Positions 1 to 11,558 of a stretch of 64,000 nucleotides of DNA are shown one piece after another. The first letter of the stretch is position 1. Each line of letters starts with the position of its first letter. This stretch comes from Fragilaria crotonensis. Its lineage: Eukaryota; Bacillariophyta; Fragilariophyceae; Fragilariales; Fragilariaceae. The notes beneath the pieces were generated by a model. It saw only the letters and a program-made list of their open reading frames with translations, was not told where the DNA came from and ran no database searches. Location of the stretch: the NCBI GenBank assembly GCA_022925895.1, contig JAKSYS010000119.1:50166-114165 (forward strand), given 5' to 3'. The translations under genes were made by a program, and so were the position numbers.

Positions 1-3000
1 GCATCTGGAAGATACGATACGACAAATTGATGTGGGATGCCAGGTAGAATCAGGTGGTGAGGTCGCTGGTGCTGCTGCTGCAGGTGCATCCTCGGGGGAT
101 GGACAAGATCAGCAAGGGCGTGATTCAGCACCAGGGTCGACGACTGCATCCAAAGAAAAGGACGATGAGGAGAATGTAAAGAAACTCGAAGAACACATTT
201 TGGCGAATCTGCTACCTGTCAAGGTCCGACTCAAGAAGCAGCTTGCGGCGCAACAAGGAGCGACCCGAAATCCCATCGGCATGCCAGTAGCTACTCGGGG
301 ATTGCAACCATCCATGATGATGACAGCCGAAAAGGGTAAGGGAACGTTCGCCGCGGCTGCAGAAGAAAAGCGAAGACAAGCCGAAGCCGCTCGTCTTGCG
401 GCACAAGAACGGGCCCTCGCATCGCCACCGGCGCCGTCACAGTTTGGAAAACCGCTCATTGGGGCTGGTTCGTCTCTGACAAGAAATCTACACGGACCGA
501 CGCTGGGTTCGCAAGCGAGGAAACATGGTCACGGGGTGGGATCCGAGAAACCTCCGGTTCCAGATCCAACTGCTATAAAGGGATTGCCAGATGGTGCTAT
601 TGAAACTCCCAAGCGACCGATTTTGTATGCAGGCATGGCTCTAGGTAGCGAACAACATCATTCGGGAGTTTCCGCAGCAGCGGGAGTCCACAGCATGGTC
701 TTTGATGAACCATGCCTGAAGCCTACAGTCGAGCAAGTAACTACGACGGAAGTGACATCCTCGCAGATGCCGCCAACCACCCATCATCCGGTGCCAAGGC
801 TTGAAGAGCTCAAATCGTGCAAACCCCATGAAGACCCAAAACTTTCTGACGAATTACGAAAGAAACTGCACAAGGACCGACGGCGGAGGAAGAAGCACCG
901 CGAACTTGAACGGCGAGAGAAAGAACGCCAACGCCAACTCTTTCTGCAGCAGCAGCAACAACAACAAAATGCAGCCCAGGTCACTGCCGTTGCGCCGAAA
1001 GGCTCCGGTAAGAAGGGCGGCATGGTAGGTTCGAAACCGGCGGGTAGCCAAACAAAAGGGCCTCGCACAGTAGAATACATTTGTGCTCTATGCAGTGAAG
1101 CCTATAGCTCGACTTGTGACTTCAATCCGTGGTGGGCGCTCGCGTCACACGATTGTCCAAAGTGTCGGAAAAATCAGGTACGTGATATTCAGAAGTCGAC
1201 GCCCAATGCAGCTCCGGTGCGTCACTCACGCTCACGGCGTTGTAGATTCCTCGAATTGACATTACTGCTCCGGTCAATGCTATTGAGTATCATCCGGCGT
1301 TGTTAGCCCATGCTGAAGAGGGTCCCAATGGAGGGGGTGGAATGGAGGCTTCTCCGTCTCCGGTTGTGATACAACCCATCCCCTCTAATTCTGCATACCC
1401 GCTGACACCGCAGTCATCGAAGTTGCCTACTTTGTATCCTCTCAGTGACAGTGATGACGAGTCCGATCTAAGCGAGCTCTCAGATGCTGCTAATTTATCC
1501 GACGACTCATACGACTCTGATGATTCGGAAGATGATATGCCGCTGACAGAAGGAGAACTGGCAGAGATGGAAAACTTTGGCAAGGAATATGAAGGTCCAA
1601 AGCTGACACCCGACCAAGCTAGTCGACTTCTCATCTTGATGGGCCACGCGCAAACATGTCCCGGAAGGTGCGTCTTGTCTGTAAACTTACCATCTCGCCT
1701 CTGATACAAACCTCACTTGTGTTATTCCAGGCATGTGTCCGAGAGTCACCGTGATTGCTGTAATAGTGTGAAGTTCATGATGTTGCACGTTCGGGATTGC
1801 CCTGGAACGACTTCCACTTTGGATGTTTGTCCGTTTCCTTGGTGTCGCAAAGTCAAGCATCTCATGTACCATTTGGTTGCATGTCCGAGACCGCGCGATT
1901 GCGCAATTTGCAGCCCAATCGCTTTATCGAAAAACCTCAAAGCACTTATTGGCCTGACAAATCACAGACGGACTATGCAAAGGGAACGTGCGAAAGCTGC
2001 CATGGCAGCTGCCGCTGCTGCCAAGGCCAAGCCTCCGGCTCCGAAAATGTCGTATGCTCCAAAGGCTCCGAAACCAGTAACGTATCGCCCTCCACAGAAG
2101 AAGGCGACAGTGCCGGTGAAAGTGAACAAGCCGGCAGTCGCAAAGCCAGTAGTACCTTCAGTACCACCCCAGAGGGTTGCACCCCCTCCTGCCGCTCGCC
2201 CTGGTACCAACATGGTTGTCGGGAAAGCGCCACCCGTTGTGAAACCTACAAACGGGGTGGTTGTGAAATCTCTAATAAAACCTGCTGGGCGCTCGGTCGT
2301 AGTTCTCAAGTCTAGACCGCCGCAGCGCCCTGCTCTTGGGGAACCTGGCAAACCCGTTGTCGCTTCCTTGCCGGGAGCGAAACCGACTGTTTTGCCTTTA
2401 CCTGGAGTTGGAGATCTAGCGCCTTTGGGCGCTCCAAGTCTATCATTTTCGTTGGACAATACGGACCCTGCACCAAGCCTCCCGGCTTTGGTTCCTATCC
2501 CGCTTAAGACTGAAGGGAAGGCGCACTCAAGTGACACTCCATCATCGGAAACTGGAACTGAAAAGTCCGAAATCGCCGTACCAACTCAAACTCAATTTAC
2601 TGTTGAGACAACTCCGACTGACACAGAAGCAACACCATTTATCGCGTTGGAGCCGCTCCCTGCTGCTGATGTTGATATCACGTTGGAAACGGAGGAGACT
2701 AGTTTTGGCTATGTTTGTGAGCCATCTGAGTCTTCCATGCCGATTCCAGTTGCGATAAATAAAGAGGATACACCATCAGGAGATGCGTTACATGAGTATA
2801 CCTCATCTTTGAAGACTCAAGATCAGTGCGACGAGGGAAGGGGCGATATGCAGCCTTCAAGCACGTCGTCCGTGATAACGGCATCAGATGTGTCGACTGT
2901 GACAACTAAGATTGACGAGCGAGGAGTGCCTGATGGAGCGGACCAAACCTCGGTTGGGGACCAGTCCAAGGAAAGTCCTTCTAGCGGGCTTTCTGCGCCT

Positions 3001-3489
3001 GTCGAGGTTCGTCTTCCAGCAGCTGAGCTCGAAGCTAAAGGGTCTGTTGAGGCCGCCCCGGCCATGTTTCCTGAACCGGCCACTATGTTACCGCTACCAG
3101 CAGCTCCGCTTGACATTGCATTACCCACCGTAGAACCCTCTGCGATTACTGCATCTATGAACGTTCCGCTAGCTGAACATGGTGAGACTTCTTTGGCAGC
3201 ACAGCACGACAAGCTGGATGCTGATATGGGATCATTCGCTATGGAAGATGCTGAGCTTGGGGTAAACGCAAGCCTGGTGGAGTCTGCTATGCCTGGGCAG
3301 TTACAAGTGACACTGGAGCAATCGGCGACACCGTCTGCGGAGTTTGATTTATCCCGGACAAACGCGTCGCAGGAGCGTCGCACGTCGCCTCCCCGATTTC
3401 CAGACGTGCCTGTTATTGTAAATCAGGAAGACGGTGATGACGACTCGCGTAATAATCAGGAGGCGCCCCATGAAGTGCCTCCAGTCTAA
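1..3489 (+). CDS. TAZ-type zinc-finger protein, 5' partial, three exons
   Basis: Joined exons <1-1177, 1246-1667 and 1731-3489 encode about 1118 visible residues. The frame is open to the window edge, so the true start lies upstream. Both introns (68 and 63 bp) are GT-AG and restore one frame. Exon 1 is Ala/Gln/Lys rich with a basic RRRRKKHRELERREKERQR stretch, then a Cys cluster (CALC, a conserved-looking NPWWAL, then H-x-C-x2-C) that continues across the splice into IPRIDITAPVN. An acidic Ser/Asp segment follows. The exon 2-3 junction builds a TAZ-like finger: HAQTC, then C-x4-K-x4-H-x3-C, then CPFPWCRKVKHLMYHLVAC ending in C-x4-C-x2-C. TAZ fingers in CBP/p300 bind transcription factors, so a nuclear co-regulator role is inferred. 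The roughly 500-residue C-terminus is Pro/Ala/Ser rich and probably disordered. No acetyltransferase domain is visible. Confidence 0.8.
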
Positions 3490-4511
3490 ACAGCATTGTC
3501 GCTGCGTGCTATTGTTATACGCTTCTACATTATTCGCTGTAGACATGAAGTTTTGCTACTGCTTCGTCTTTCATTTCTGTCTTGCTCTGGAGAACAGACC
3601 AAACTTCTCTTGCTTACCATGAGGCAAAATCAAGAATGCAAGCACTCAAGAAATCCCTATCTCAACAAATCATCGCCGAAGAAAAATGACAATTCGCGTC
3701 AAGGGACAGGACAAAACAGTGACCTCCGTCATGTATCGTAGTGCATCGAATTACATCTGCACATGCGCAGCCACCTACCTTGACTACTTGACCCCTGAGA
3801 ATGATTCTATGGCAAAAGGTAGCTGTGCTACATAGTAACCTGCTTCTCCCTTCGTTAGGGCAGAACGGGACATGGTACGCACTAACATTAGTGAATTTAC
3901 GAAGAGGCGAGCAACAGGCACTCGTATGACAGGATCAGCGTTTGGTTGCGTCGTGAACCTATGCTGTTATGGAATAGGAATGCGTGATTGGTGTTTGGAA
4001 GAATGGTGGCTTTCCCTACATTGTTGGCATTTTTGCTGTTTCCTTTTTTGCCTCGAATCGCAGGAAGACGGCGGCCTTTCGACGGGAGTTGCGGTGCGAT
4101 CTCCTCGTGCACTGGCGTTGAGCAAATGTGGATGATGCCTTTCCGAAAGTGCAACACTCTGCATTCACCAACTTTGAGGAGGACAAAAAGTGACAGCAGT
4201 TGAAGGTATCAACTGAGTATTGATCGCATCTTTCACCATTCAACTCTCAGATAACTCAAAACCATCGCACCATGTGTCCTGGAAAATTGCGGGGAGTTGT
4301 CGTGACCGTGGTTGGCATCTGGCAAATATGGAGCTAGGGTTAGTCGACGGGGCGTGGTGACGACAACAAATAGAAGTATTCTATTTTTTTCGGTACATCA
4401 TGCAGAACACTAGCAACTATATCTGATATGACTGCTGTAGAAAAAAGCAACTCACTACAGAACAATGAACGACCTGCAATTTGAGCGAGGTATAATGAAA
4501 AAATGGTGAAG
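3490..4511. other. intergenic, no gene recognised
   Basis: Only short overlapping frames on both strands without recognisable domains. It probably holds the 3' regions of the two convergent flanking genes. Confidence 0.5.
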
Positions 4512-6086
4512 CTAAGCATCGTCAAGGGCTCGGACTCCAGGGAGAATCTTTCCCTCGAGAAGCTCGAGGGATGCCCCTCCGCCAGTTGACACGTGGGACA
4601 TGCGAACGGCTTGGCCGGACTTTTCGGCGGCACTGGCGGAATCGCCACCACCAATGATACTGAGCAATCCCCTTGACTCAGTTCCATCTCCCATGGCTTT
4701 TGCTACCGCGTAGGTACCCTTTGAAAATGGTTCCAATTCAAAGACTCCTATTGGACCATTCCAGATCGCTGTTTGGCATCTGGATATGACATCTTCGTAT
4801 TGTGCTATTGTTTTGGGGCCGATGTCGAGAGCCATGTATCCATCCGGAACATTAGCATCTTGAGTAACAACTGGTGTATCTGTGAGAGCACACGATGTGT
4901 GACAGACATGATCGATTGGAAGGTGAACAGCGATATTGTTTGCCTTGGCCTTTGCCAACAAATTGGTCGCCAACTCTACAATATCCCTGGTTTCGCCATA
5001 TTTATCAGTGTATGACTGGCCGGCTTCACAGAAAGACTTGGCAACGGCAAACCCCTGAGCCTTCAAGAAAGTGTACGCCATTGCACCTCCAATAATGAGC
5101 TCATCAATCCTATTGAGCAAATTGTCAAGTAACAAAATCTTGTCAGAAACCTTGGCCCCGCCAACAATTGCCACGACAGGGGTCGGAGAGTCTCCCAAAA
5201 CACGGGCAAAGGCTTCAATCTCTCGATGCATCAAATACCCAGCGACTCCGTGGCCTAGAACATGTGGAATGCCCGTCATACTGGCGGAATCGCGATGCGC
5301 CGTCCCGAATGCATCTGAAACAAAGTAGTCTCCATAGGACGCCAATTTTCTTGCCATAAGCTGACGACTTTCCGCGTCCTTCGTTGATTCTTCTCGGTAG
5401 AATCGAAGATTTTCCAGGAGCAAGGCTTGTCCAGGTTTGAGTTCCGCGACCTTCTCATCTGCATGCAGACAATCATCTGCGAACAAGACTGGCAATGCAT
5501 CCGGGTTGTTAGCCCTCAGCAACTCCTCCAGTCTTGTTGCGACTGGTGCCAAGGACAGTTCTTCTACATAGCCATTGTACTCACGCAAATGGGGGAAATC
5601 AGACTCCTGATGACGGCGCTCTTCAACGAGCCTATCCAGCAACGACTTCTTCTCTTCCTCGGGAAGCGTGGAAAAGAGGTAGCACTTTCCAGAACCCGCT
5701 TCGGAGGACAACTCCGCGGATTCGCCGGCTTTGCTGGACCATCCAAGAATCTGTTTTTTGTCCTCTCCTGACAAGTGCGCGAAGAATGACGTCTTTCCTG
5801 TCCCCTTCTCAACTCTCCACGTTTCCTTGTGATATTTGTGCAGTTCTTCATCCGCCAAGACATCCTTGTAAGAGACTCCCTTTGGACGACCGAGATGACT
5901 CATGAGGATGACAGAACCACCCTGTTGTAGTATTTTTTCCAAGGTAGGAAGAGTGGATCGAATGCGATAGTCGTTGGAGATGATACCATGTTTGATGGGG
6001 ACATTGTAGTCTACGCGTATGAGAACTTTTTTATTCCTCACAGGCCAAATGTTGTCCACACTTTTCTTCACATTCAACGTTGGCAT
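4512..6086 (-). CDS. PGK: phosphoglycerate kinase with large N-domain insertion
   Basis: 524 residues, uninterrupted. PGK catalyses ATP-linked interconversion of 1,3-bisphosphoglycerate and 3-phosphoglycerate. Signatures in order: RVDYNVP (24-30), SHLGRPKG (63-70), LLLENLRFY (222-230), SDAFGTAHR (257-265), AIVGGAKVSDKI (306-317), WNGPIGVFE (442-450), IIGGGDSASA (477-486) and STGGGASLELLEGK (500-513). Both substrate domains and the hinge are therefore present. The usual family length is about 400-417; here about 95-100 extra residues (roughly 72-175, charged, Ser/Glu/Lys rich) sit between SHLGRPKG and the helix beginning SLAPVA. There is no N-terminal presequence and the ATG gives a canonical PGK N-terminus, so a cytosolic enzyme is inferred rather than the plastid isoform. 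No intron. Confidence 0.95.
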   Translation of the reverse strand: MPTLNVKKSVDNIWPVRNKKVLIRVDYNVPIKHGIISNDYRIRSTLPTLEKILQQGGSVILMSHLGRPKGVSYKDVLADEELHKYHKETWRVEKGTGKTSFFAHLSGEDKKQILGWSSKAGESAELSSEAGSGKCYLFSTLPEEEKKSLLDRLVEERRHQESDFPHLREYNGYVEELSLAPVATRLEELLRANNPDALPVLFADDCLHADEKVAELKPGQALLLENLRFYREESTKDAESRQLMARKLASYGDYFVSDAFGTAHRDSASMTGIPHVLGHGVAGYLMHREIEAFARVLGDSPTPVVAIVGGAKVSDKILLLDNLLNRIDELIIGGAMAYTFLKAQGFAVAKSFCEAGQSYTDKYGETRDIVELATNLLAKAKANNIAVHLPIDHVCHTSCALTDTPVVTQDANVPDGYMALDIGPKTIAQYEDVISRCQTAIWNGPIGVFELEPFSKGTYAVAKAMGDGTESRGLLSIIGGGDSASAAEKSGQAVRMSHVSTGGGASLELLEGKILPGVRALDDA

Positions 6087-8654
6087 AATTACGTCCTAGT
6101 CTTTGATGTGTGAAGCACCGAGCAAGTTTCACTTCAGATTCGAATCCTAAATTATGAGAGAGAACAACAGGATTGATAATTCGGTTTGGAAAATGCGAAC
6201 CTTCAAAAAAGATTCAGGAAATGCGAACCGTCAAGTTAAAGTTGTCACACTCTTCCCATTTACCTCTACTGTAGTACCTGGTACTGTAGTACTGTAAATT
6301 GTAAGGTTCAAGTTTAAAGTATGCATACCGTCACTGTGTACTCCTGTTTACAGCACCACGACTGCATGCTAGTCCCAGGTACATTGTACTAGTAGGAGTA
6401 CCAGGTAGTAGGCTCCACAAATCCACAAACCAGACAACTACGACCTCCAGTGCGGCGGTTCCCGTGCGTCGGGTTTTTCACAGTAAATGATTTCGTTTTC
6501 ACGTATCCCTTGGTACAAAATGTACGGTAACAGAATATCGACTTCGCAGTCTCCGTTGTTGATACTACTTCCTGCAGCATCCAATGTGTTGAGGGAAGCT
6601 ACGGAATACATTCACATCATTGCTATTGATTGTCTTATGGTCAAAATAGAGTTCAAGCAATGAGGATAATACGTTACACAGTTCTTTACTGGAGTATCAG
6701 AGGCTGTCCTGCAACACACAGGAGACCTTGGATTCACAGAGCAAACAACCGATGTCATCTCCGCTGATTGCCCAAAAAAGTTGATATCGATGCTTTGCAA
6801 CTGCATTGACGCCCCCAGTATGCCCTCTTGAACTATACACTTGTCAAGGCTCTCTGTCCACTCAGCCCCTATCATGCATCATTGAATTCCATCCAGACTT
6901 CCTTCACCGACAACATCCTGAATTTCATCGGACATGCCAGACATTTGCCATTCAGAGATGACACGATGACAACCATGTCGCACGGGTTTGAAACACCAGT
7001 CATGGTCCCTACCACGGGAAAAGCTTAGAGAAGTGATCTCTTCAATTACTACGCGATGCGTTGCTTCCGACCGTCGATGTACCGAATGATTACGCACCTG
7101 GAGAAGCCTTTGATGAGGTCATCTCCATGGTGGACACGCAAACTCAATTTGTCAATGAAATGCAACGGAAGTGCTTGCCAAAAGATAGAGCATTGAATTC
7201 TTTTGTATTACCAAGGAATCAACATTACTTTCCTGTCGCCGCAGCCGGAACCCGACCCTTTCATTGTCGTGTTGTAGCCACCATTCAATCTATCAGCCAG
7301 CAGTTGGATGCCATGCAAGCATCACTTTGTGATCGTGCAGGCTGCGTCAACCGCTCCCCTGACTGTACCATTTATCAAAGAACTGTTTAGCAACTTCCTC
7401 TTCGTCTTTCTCTTGCCTAACAAGTGACTTTGAGTTCATGGCCACAACTTCAATCTGCAATGCCGAGCCGCATTGTAGAAACTTAAACATGGTTGCACCC
7501 TTCTGGGCAAAAGGCACAGGCTGCTCGGAAACTCCTTTGCTGATTTCTCACCACATTCACCAGAAGAACCTTGTCATCTGGCAACAATCTGACCGGACAG
7601 AGCTGCACTTTCCCTGATCACTACGACCAAAACTCCGTGCATTGGGGTTTGTGCGTATGCATCTGGTCATCTCCGGCAACGCACCTTATCTGGTGCACAT
7701 TCTTCTGCCAGCATCAAGAGATTCGAGACGGTGCTTGTAGCTGCTCAGTACTTCTGCAAACGGCGGGGGAAAGGGTGCCATGGTCACTCAAGTTGCAACA
7801 ACGAAGAGTGACAGTTTTGTACTCGGAGTGTTATCGAACTTTGAATCGGGTACTTGTACCGTAACACGTACAATTACTACTTGGAACTACTAGGAATACG
7901 ATTGCATTTTTTATTCAAAACCTGGCGCGGACCTTCCTGTCTCCCGGTGCACGGAAACCGCCGCACTGGAGCTGGTATCCATCACGCATGACGCATGACG
8001 CATGACGCATCCAACATCCAGCCAGCGCACGCATTTATGTTTTTCACGTTTTCACTCTGCAACTGCAACTTCGGCAATTCAGCTATTATTACACGTTCGC
8101 CCTGAAGTCGACGATGCGAGTGTTCAAAAAGCTCCTACCAGGTACTCTGCCTAGATTGACTGGTAGAGTCCAGGACTACAAAGTTCATCCCTAAGGGAGT
8201 ACATGCCCGGAGTTCTGTCTACAGAGTGCCCACACTACTAACCATGGGTGCTATTGAACATCGGGAAATCTACAATTGGTCAAATGATATAACTGTCTAA
8301 CAAGTCACAGAGGTAAACATGGTATTACTTGATGAAGCGAAATGACTGTGTATATGGTCCTCGCAATAGGCAAGCCGAGTATGTGTGCAGAGGCTTGGAG
8401 TGATAGTTTGTAGAATGCAGTACAGAACAGTGCGTTTTCCGGAGGTCACTGTGTCCAGAATAAGAATTTACATTGGCCATGCGTCGATTGGCTTTTGTGT
8501 ATATGCATGGCATTTTGTTTGCAATGTAGCAGTGAATCATTCTCGAATGCTTTTGTGCATGGAAATAGCAATGAGAGAAGCTGCCTGTAATTTGTTGGTT
8601 TGTATAAGACGGCTGAGGCGTATGTTTTGGGTGACCCGCAGCCGACAGTTCTTT
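6087..8654. other. long gene-poor interval
   Basis: Contains the presumed PGK promoter at its left end and a GTAC-rich block near 6270-6410. An open frame at 7061-7390 (+, 109 codons) has no recognisable domain; its surroundings look like decayed coding sequence, but I could not assign them. No tRNA or conserved gene was recognised. Confidence 0.45.
7984..8010. repeat. 7-bp tandem repeat (ACGCATG)
   Basis: Just under four head-to-tail copies of ACGCATG. A similar ACCCATG repeat occurs at 48848-48875. Confidence 0.85.
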
Positions 8655-10233
8655 TTAAAGGGCATCTCGAATGGCCGCGACTGTGCAGACCACGCAGAGT
8701 AGAATAGAGATAACAATGACCCATCGACCGAACGTTTTGTGTGCTTGAGTTTCACGCTTGTGAGTTTCGAGGTAGCATGCCGCAGGGACGATATGGGCAA
8801 ACATCACGGTCAAAGTGGGAGACACCAGACTCCACAAGAATGGAACAATCGTGTCGCTCCGTGCCAAGAGCTGACCCACTACCAAAATGGCCGCAATGCT
8901 ACCGTAGCGCACGTATGGATTCATATGGAGATCGCATCGCGAGTCCTCTTCTATCGACGGAAGCAAATGACATTCTTCATCAGCATTCGCAAAGTCGTGG
9001 TATTTATGCGGACGGTTATTCCTGCTGCCGCCACTTCGAGTCGATGAACGCGTCGTCCATGTTTCGATGTCATCTTGACAATCGCTCATATCACTCGGAC
9101 AGTGACCGTCCAAAACGAACGTTTCGATTGTGTCCAAGAGGTAGTCCCGGCAGGATCAGAACAAGCGGTGAGGCACAGAATATAGTCAAGAATGACACCG
9201 CTTGAAGGGCAGGATAGCTATTGGTAAGGGAAGCATGGTTGAGAAAATTGAGTGGAATCGCATCGCTACTTCCAAGCCGATGAAGGAATTGATAGCCTGC
9301 GCATCCGATGGCAGTAGCCAGTAAAGTGGCCCCAGTATGCCTTGTCTCACAACAGCTCCATGAGGGACACAGTCGGAGTGCTCAGCTCGGCTTGAATGTA
9401 CAAAATATTATAGGATGCCGCAAATTGGAGCAAGAGCATGTTGAAACCCATAAATGAGTCGTTCACTGCGTCAGGCCGAATGTCATGTGTGTCCTTCGTA
9501 GTGAGGGCTTATAGTCTTGAAGAAGAGGAGCATTGCAAACAAAGCAATCAAACTGCAGACGCCTATGTACATCATGAGCTGCAAGGGATGGAACGTGAGC
9601 CCGCAGACGACCGCAATTGGTACCCAGACGAGAATCAGAGGCATATTCGTGTCCGAAGTAAAGGTGACGAAGCGTCGTCAATATTGTGTATACAGACCTC
9701 ATGCTTTGTGATACAATCAAAAGGAGGTATACAAATAAGAAGGCGCTACTGACACAGTGCACTCGATGTCCAAAGCTGGAACGAACCACACCGCCATAGG
9801 TATTGGCACCAGTCTTTCGGGCACACATCCAAAACAAGTACATGGTTCGATCGGTCGTAATAGCAAGGGCAATCATCAATATGATAGTGACAGCCACTCC
9901 GCATCGTTCGAAGGCGTACGGCATCCCCAGGGACCCGTTGCTTCCGATGAAAGTTAAGATAACAGCAGCCTTGCTGAACCTGGCGGATCCTCGACGTTGT
10001 TCCGAGTCGAAGGCAGGGACCATGATTTCTTCGGAGGCACTAGGAGCATCTTGTGAACTGATTGAACTCAGCCCCATGGATCGCAACCACAGATCCAATG
10101 AGAGCGGCGACTCATCGAGGAACATGGCGGTGGATTGTTGATGGAGCTTAAAGCCAAATCCTAGAGTGCTCCGGCTCCCGACTCCCGAGTATGTACAAGC
10201 AGTGGACGTTGGGTGTGCGAAAAGTGGATGCAT
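8655..10233 (-). pseudogene. amino-acid transporter (Aa_trans/SLC38-like), frameshifted
   Basis: Read on the minus strand, one membrane transporter is spread across shifting frames. The first segment (10233 to about 9665) has a soluble N-terminus, then GSNGSLGMPYAFERCG, typical of the first helix of Aa_trans permeases, and further hydrophobic helices. Homology then continues in other frames: TSDTNMPLILVWVPIAVVC and LMMYIGVCSLIALFAM (about 9660-9500), AVNDSFMGFNMLLLQFAAS (about 9465-9370), and ATLLATAIGCAGYQFLHRL plus VSFLTIFCASPLVLILPGL (about 9330-9140). The final frame, 9137-8655, ends in two or three helices and a stop. Frame changes fall near 9665, 9490, 9345 and 9135, without splice-like boundaries. 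The order of helices is intact, so loss is probably recent. Assembly indels are an alternative, although most flanking genes are clean. Confidence 0.75.
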
Positions 10234-11543
10234 TGCGTCCGTTCATTAATGACGACATTTTGTGCGTTGTTTATGTGATGCCTTGTAGAAACGCGAAGTC
10301 ATAGAGTGTCTTTTTCGAGCAAGGCTACTGCCCTTGAACCATCTGCACAGCAGTTGGTTCAACAGATTGCTGCGGCTGTCGATTGACTGGCACTCGTTGA
10401 TAGCTCTTTGGATACAACAACATAAGTACTTCTCCACTATAGGTACGAGGTCTATGTGCGTGATATTGCACCGTTTGAATGGAAGTACAAAGCTGAAATC
10501 AGGTGATGTCACGATTGCGAGACGGAGGTGTCTGCCAAATATTAGTCCAGTTTATCTTAGATAAGTGACGTCATCAATGACGTCACACAACACATTGCTC
10601 GGCGAATGTTTGCAGTTTTCCATGAGATTAGTGCCTGCACAATGCGTTGACAGACCTGCCACTTGCCAGGTCTCTCGATCAGTGTAGGCAAGGACTACAT
10701 AAGCGACTTTACGTTTTAAACATTCTGAGTTGGCACAAGGCGAAGGCTGAGCAATCGACATGGTCCAACAACGACATGGCCCAACCATTCGGCCGGGACT
10801 GGGACCAGGTGGGGGCATGGGCCGACCTCCCACCAATCAATAGTACTACCGTACAACCTAGAGCGTGGTAGTTACATTCCTCCACCCGACTGAGTCACTG
10901 GTGGTTATTTGCCAGCTTACACAGATGTCGGAGGAGCAGGCGAACCAGCACCAATAGCACTTCGGGACTTGACGGTCACAGCACTCAGTGCTGACCGACT
11001 GTCCATCCTGTGCCTGATTCCGGGTAGTATTGACAGGTTTGGGGAAGTCTCCATCTTTTACTGAGCCATCCGTTACATGAACAACCCTGCTAGAGATGAC
11101 CCTACTACAGCAGGTTTCAATAACTGGTGTGTATTCAGACTGCTTGGGCACAGCATTGCTTCTCCCATAGTATCAGTACCCAGTGGTTGAAATGATCCCT
11201 AAGACTGCTTTTCATCATGCGGGTCCCCACGTCCCCACCCTCAAAGCAATGACCGCCTTGTTTCCAACATGGGAGGACCTGTTGCAAGCGCTTCTTGGCC
11301 CTTCTTGTTATGTTGAGCAAGACCTTGAGACAGAAGTAGTAAGGCTTCATTGTCACCTGCAGTTAGTGCTGCTGGTGGGGCGCCTCATCATGGGTATCCT
11401 CGTCCACCGTCAACGCTTTAGGACAAAGCAAGTGCATGACTATACATAACTAATTATAGGGTTAGCACCTTCGCCGGTCTTTCGTCAAGGCCAGTGTGTA
11501 CCCTGTCATGGCCTGCCCATATTGCGGGAGGCGGTGACTTATC
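10234..11543. other. intergenic, no gene recognised
   Basis: No frame with a recognisable domain on either strand. A GTAGGGTTAG-like word near 11455 is isolated. Confidence 0.45.
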
Positions 11544-11558
11544 TAACCCTAACCCTAA
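11544..11558 (-). repeat. interstitial telomere-like repeat
   Basis: On the minus strand this reads TTAGGGTTAGGGTTA, about 2.5 units of the TTAGGG motif. It overlaps the stop codon and 3' end of the decayed non-LTR element read on the same strand. Confidence 0.75.

Noticed and set aside
7061-7390. 109-codon plus-strand frame
   Set aside because: No recognisable domain, promoter or splice context; kept only as a note in the intergenic entry.
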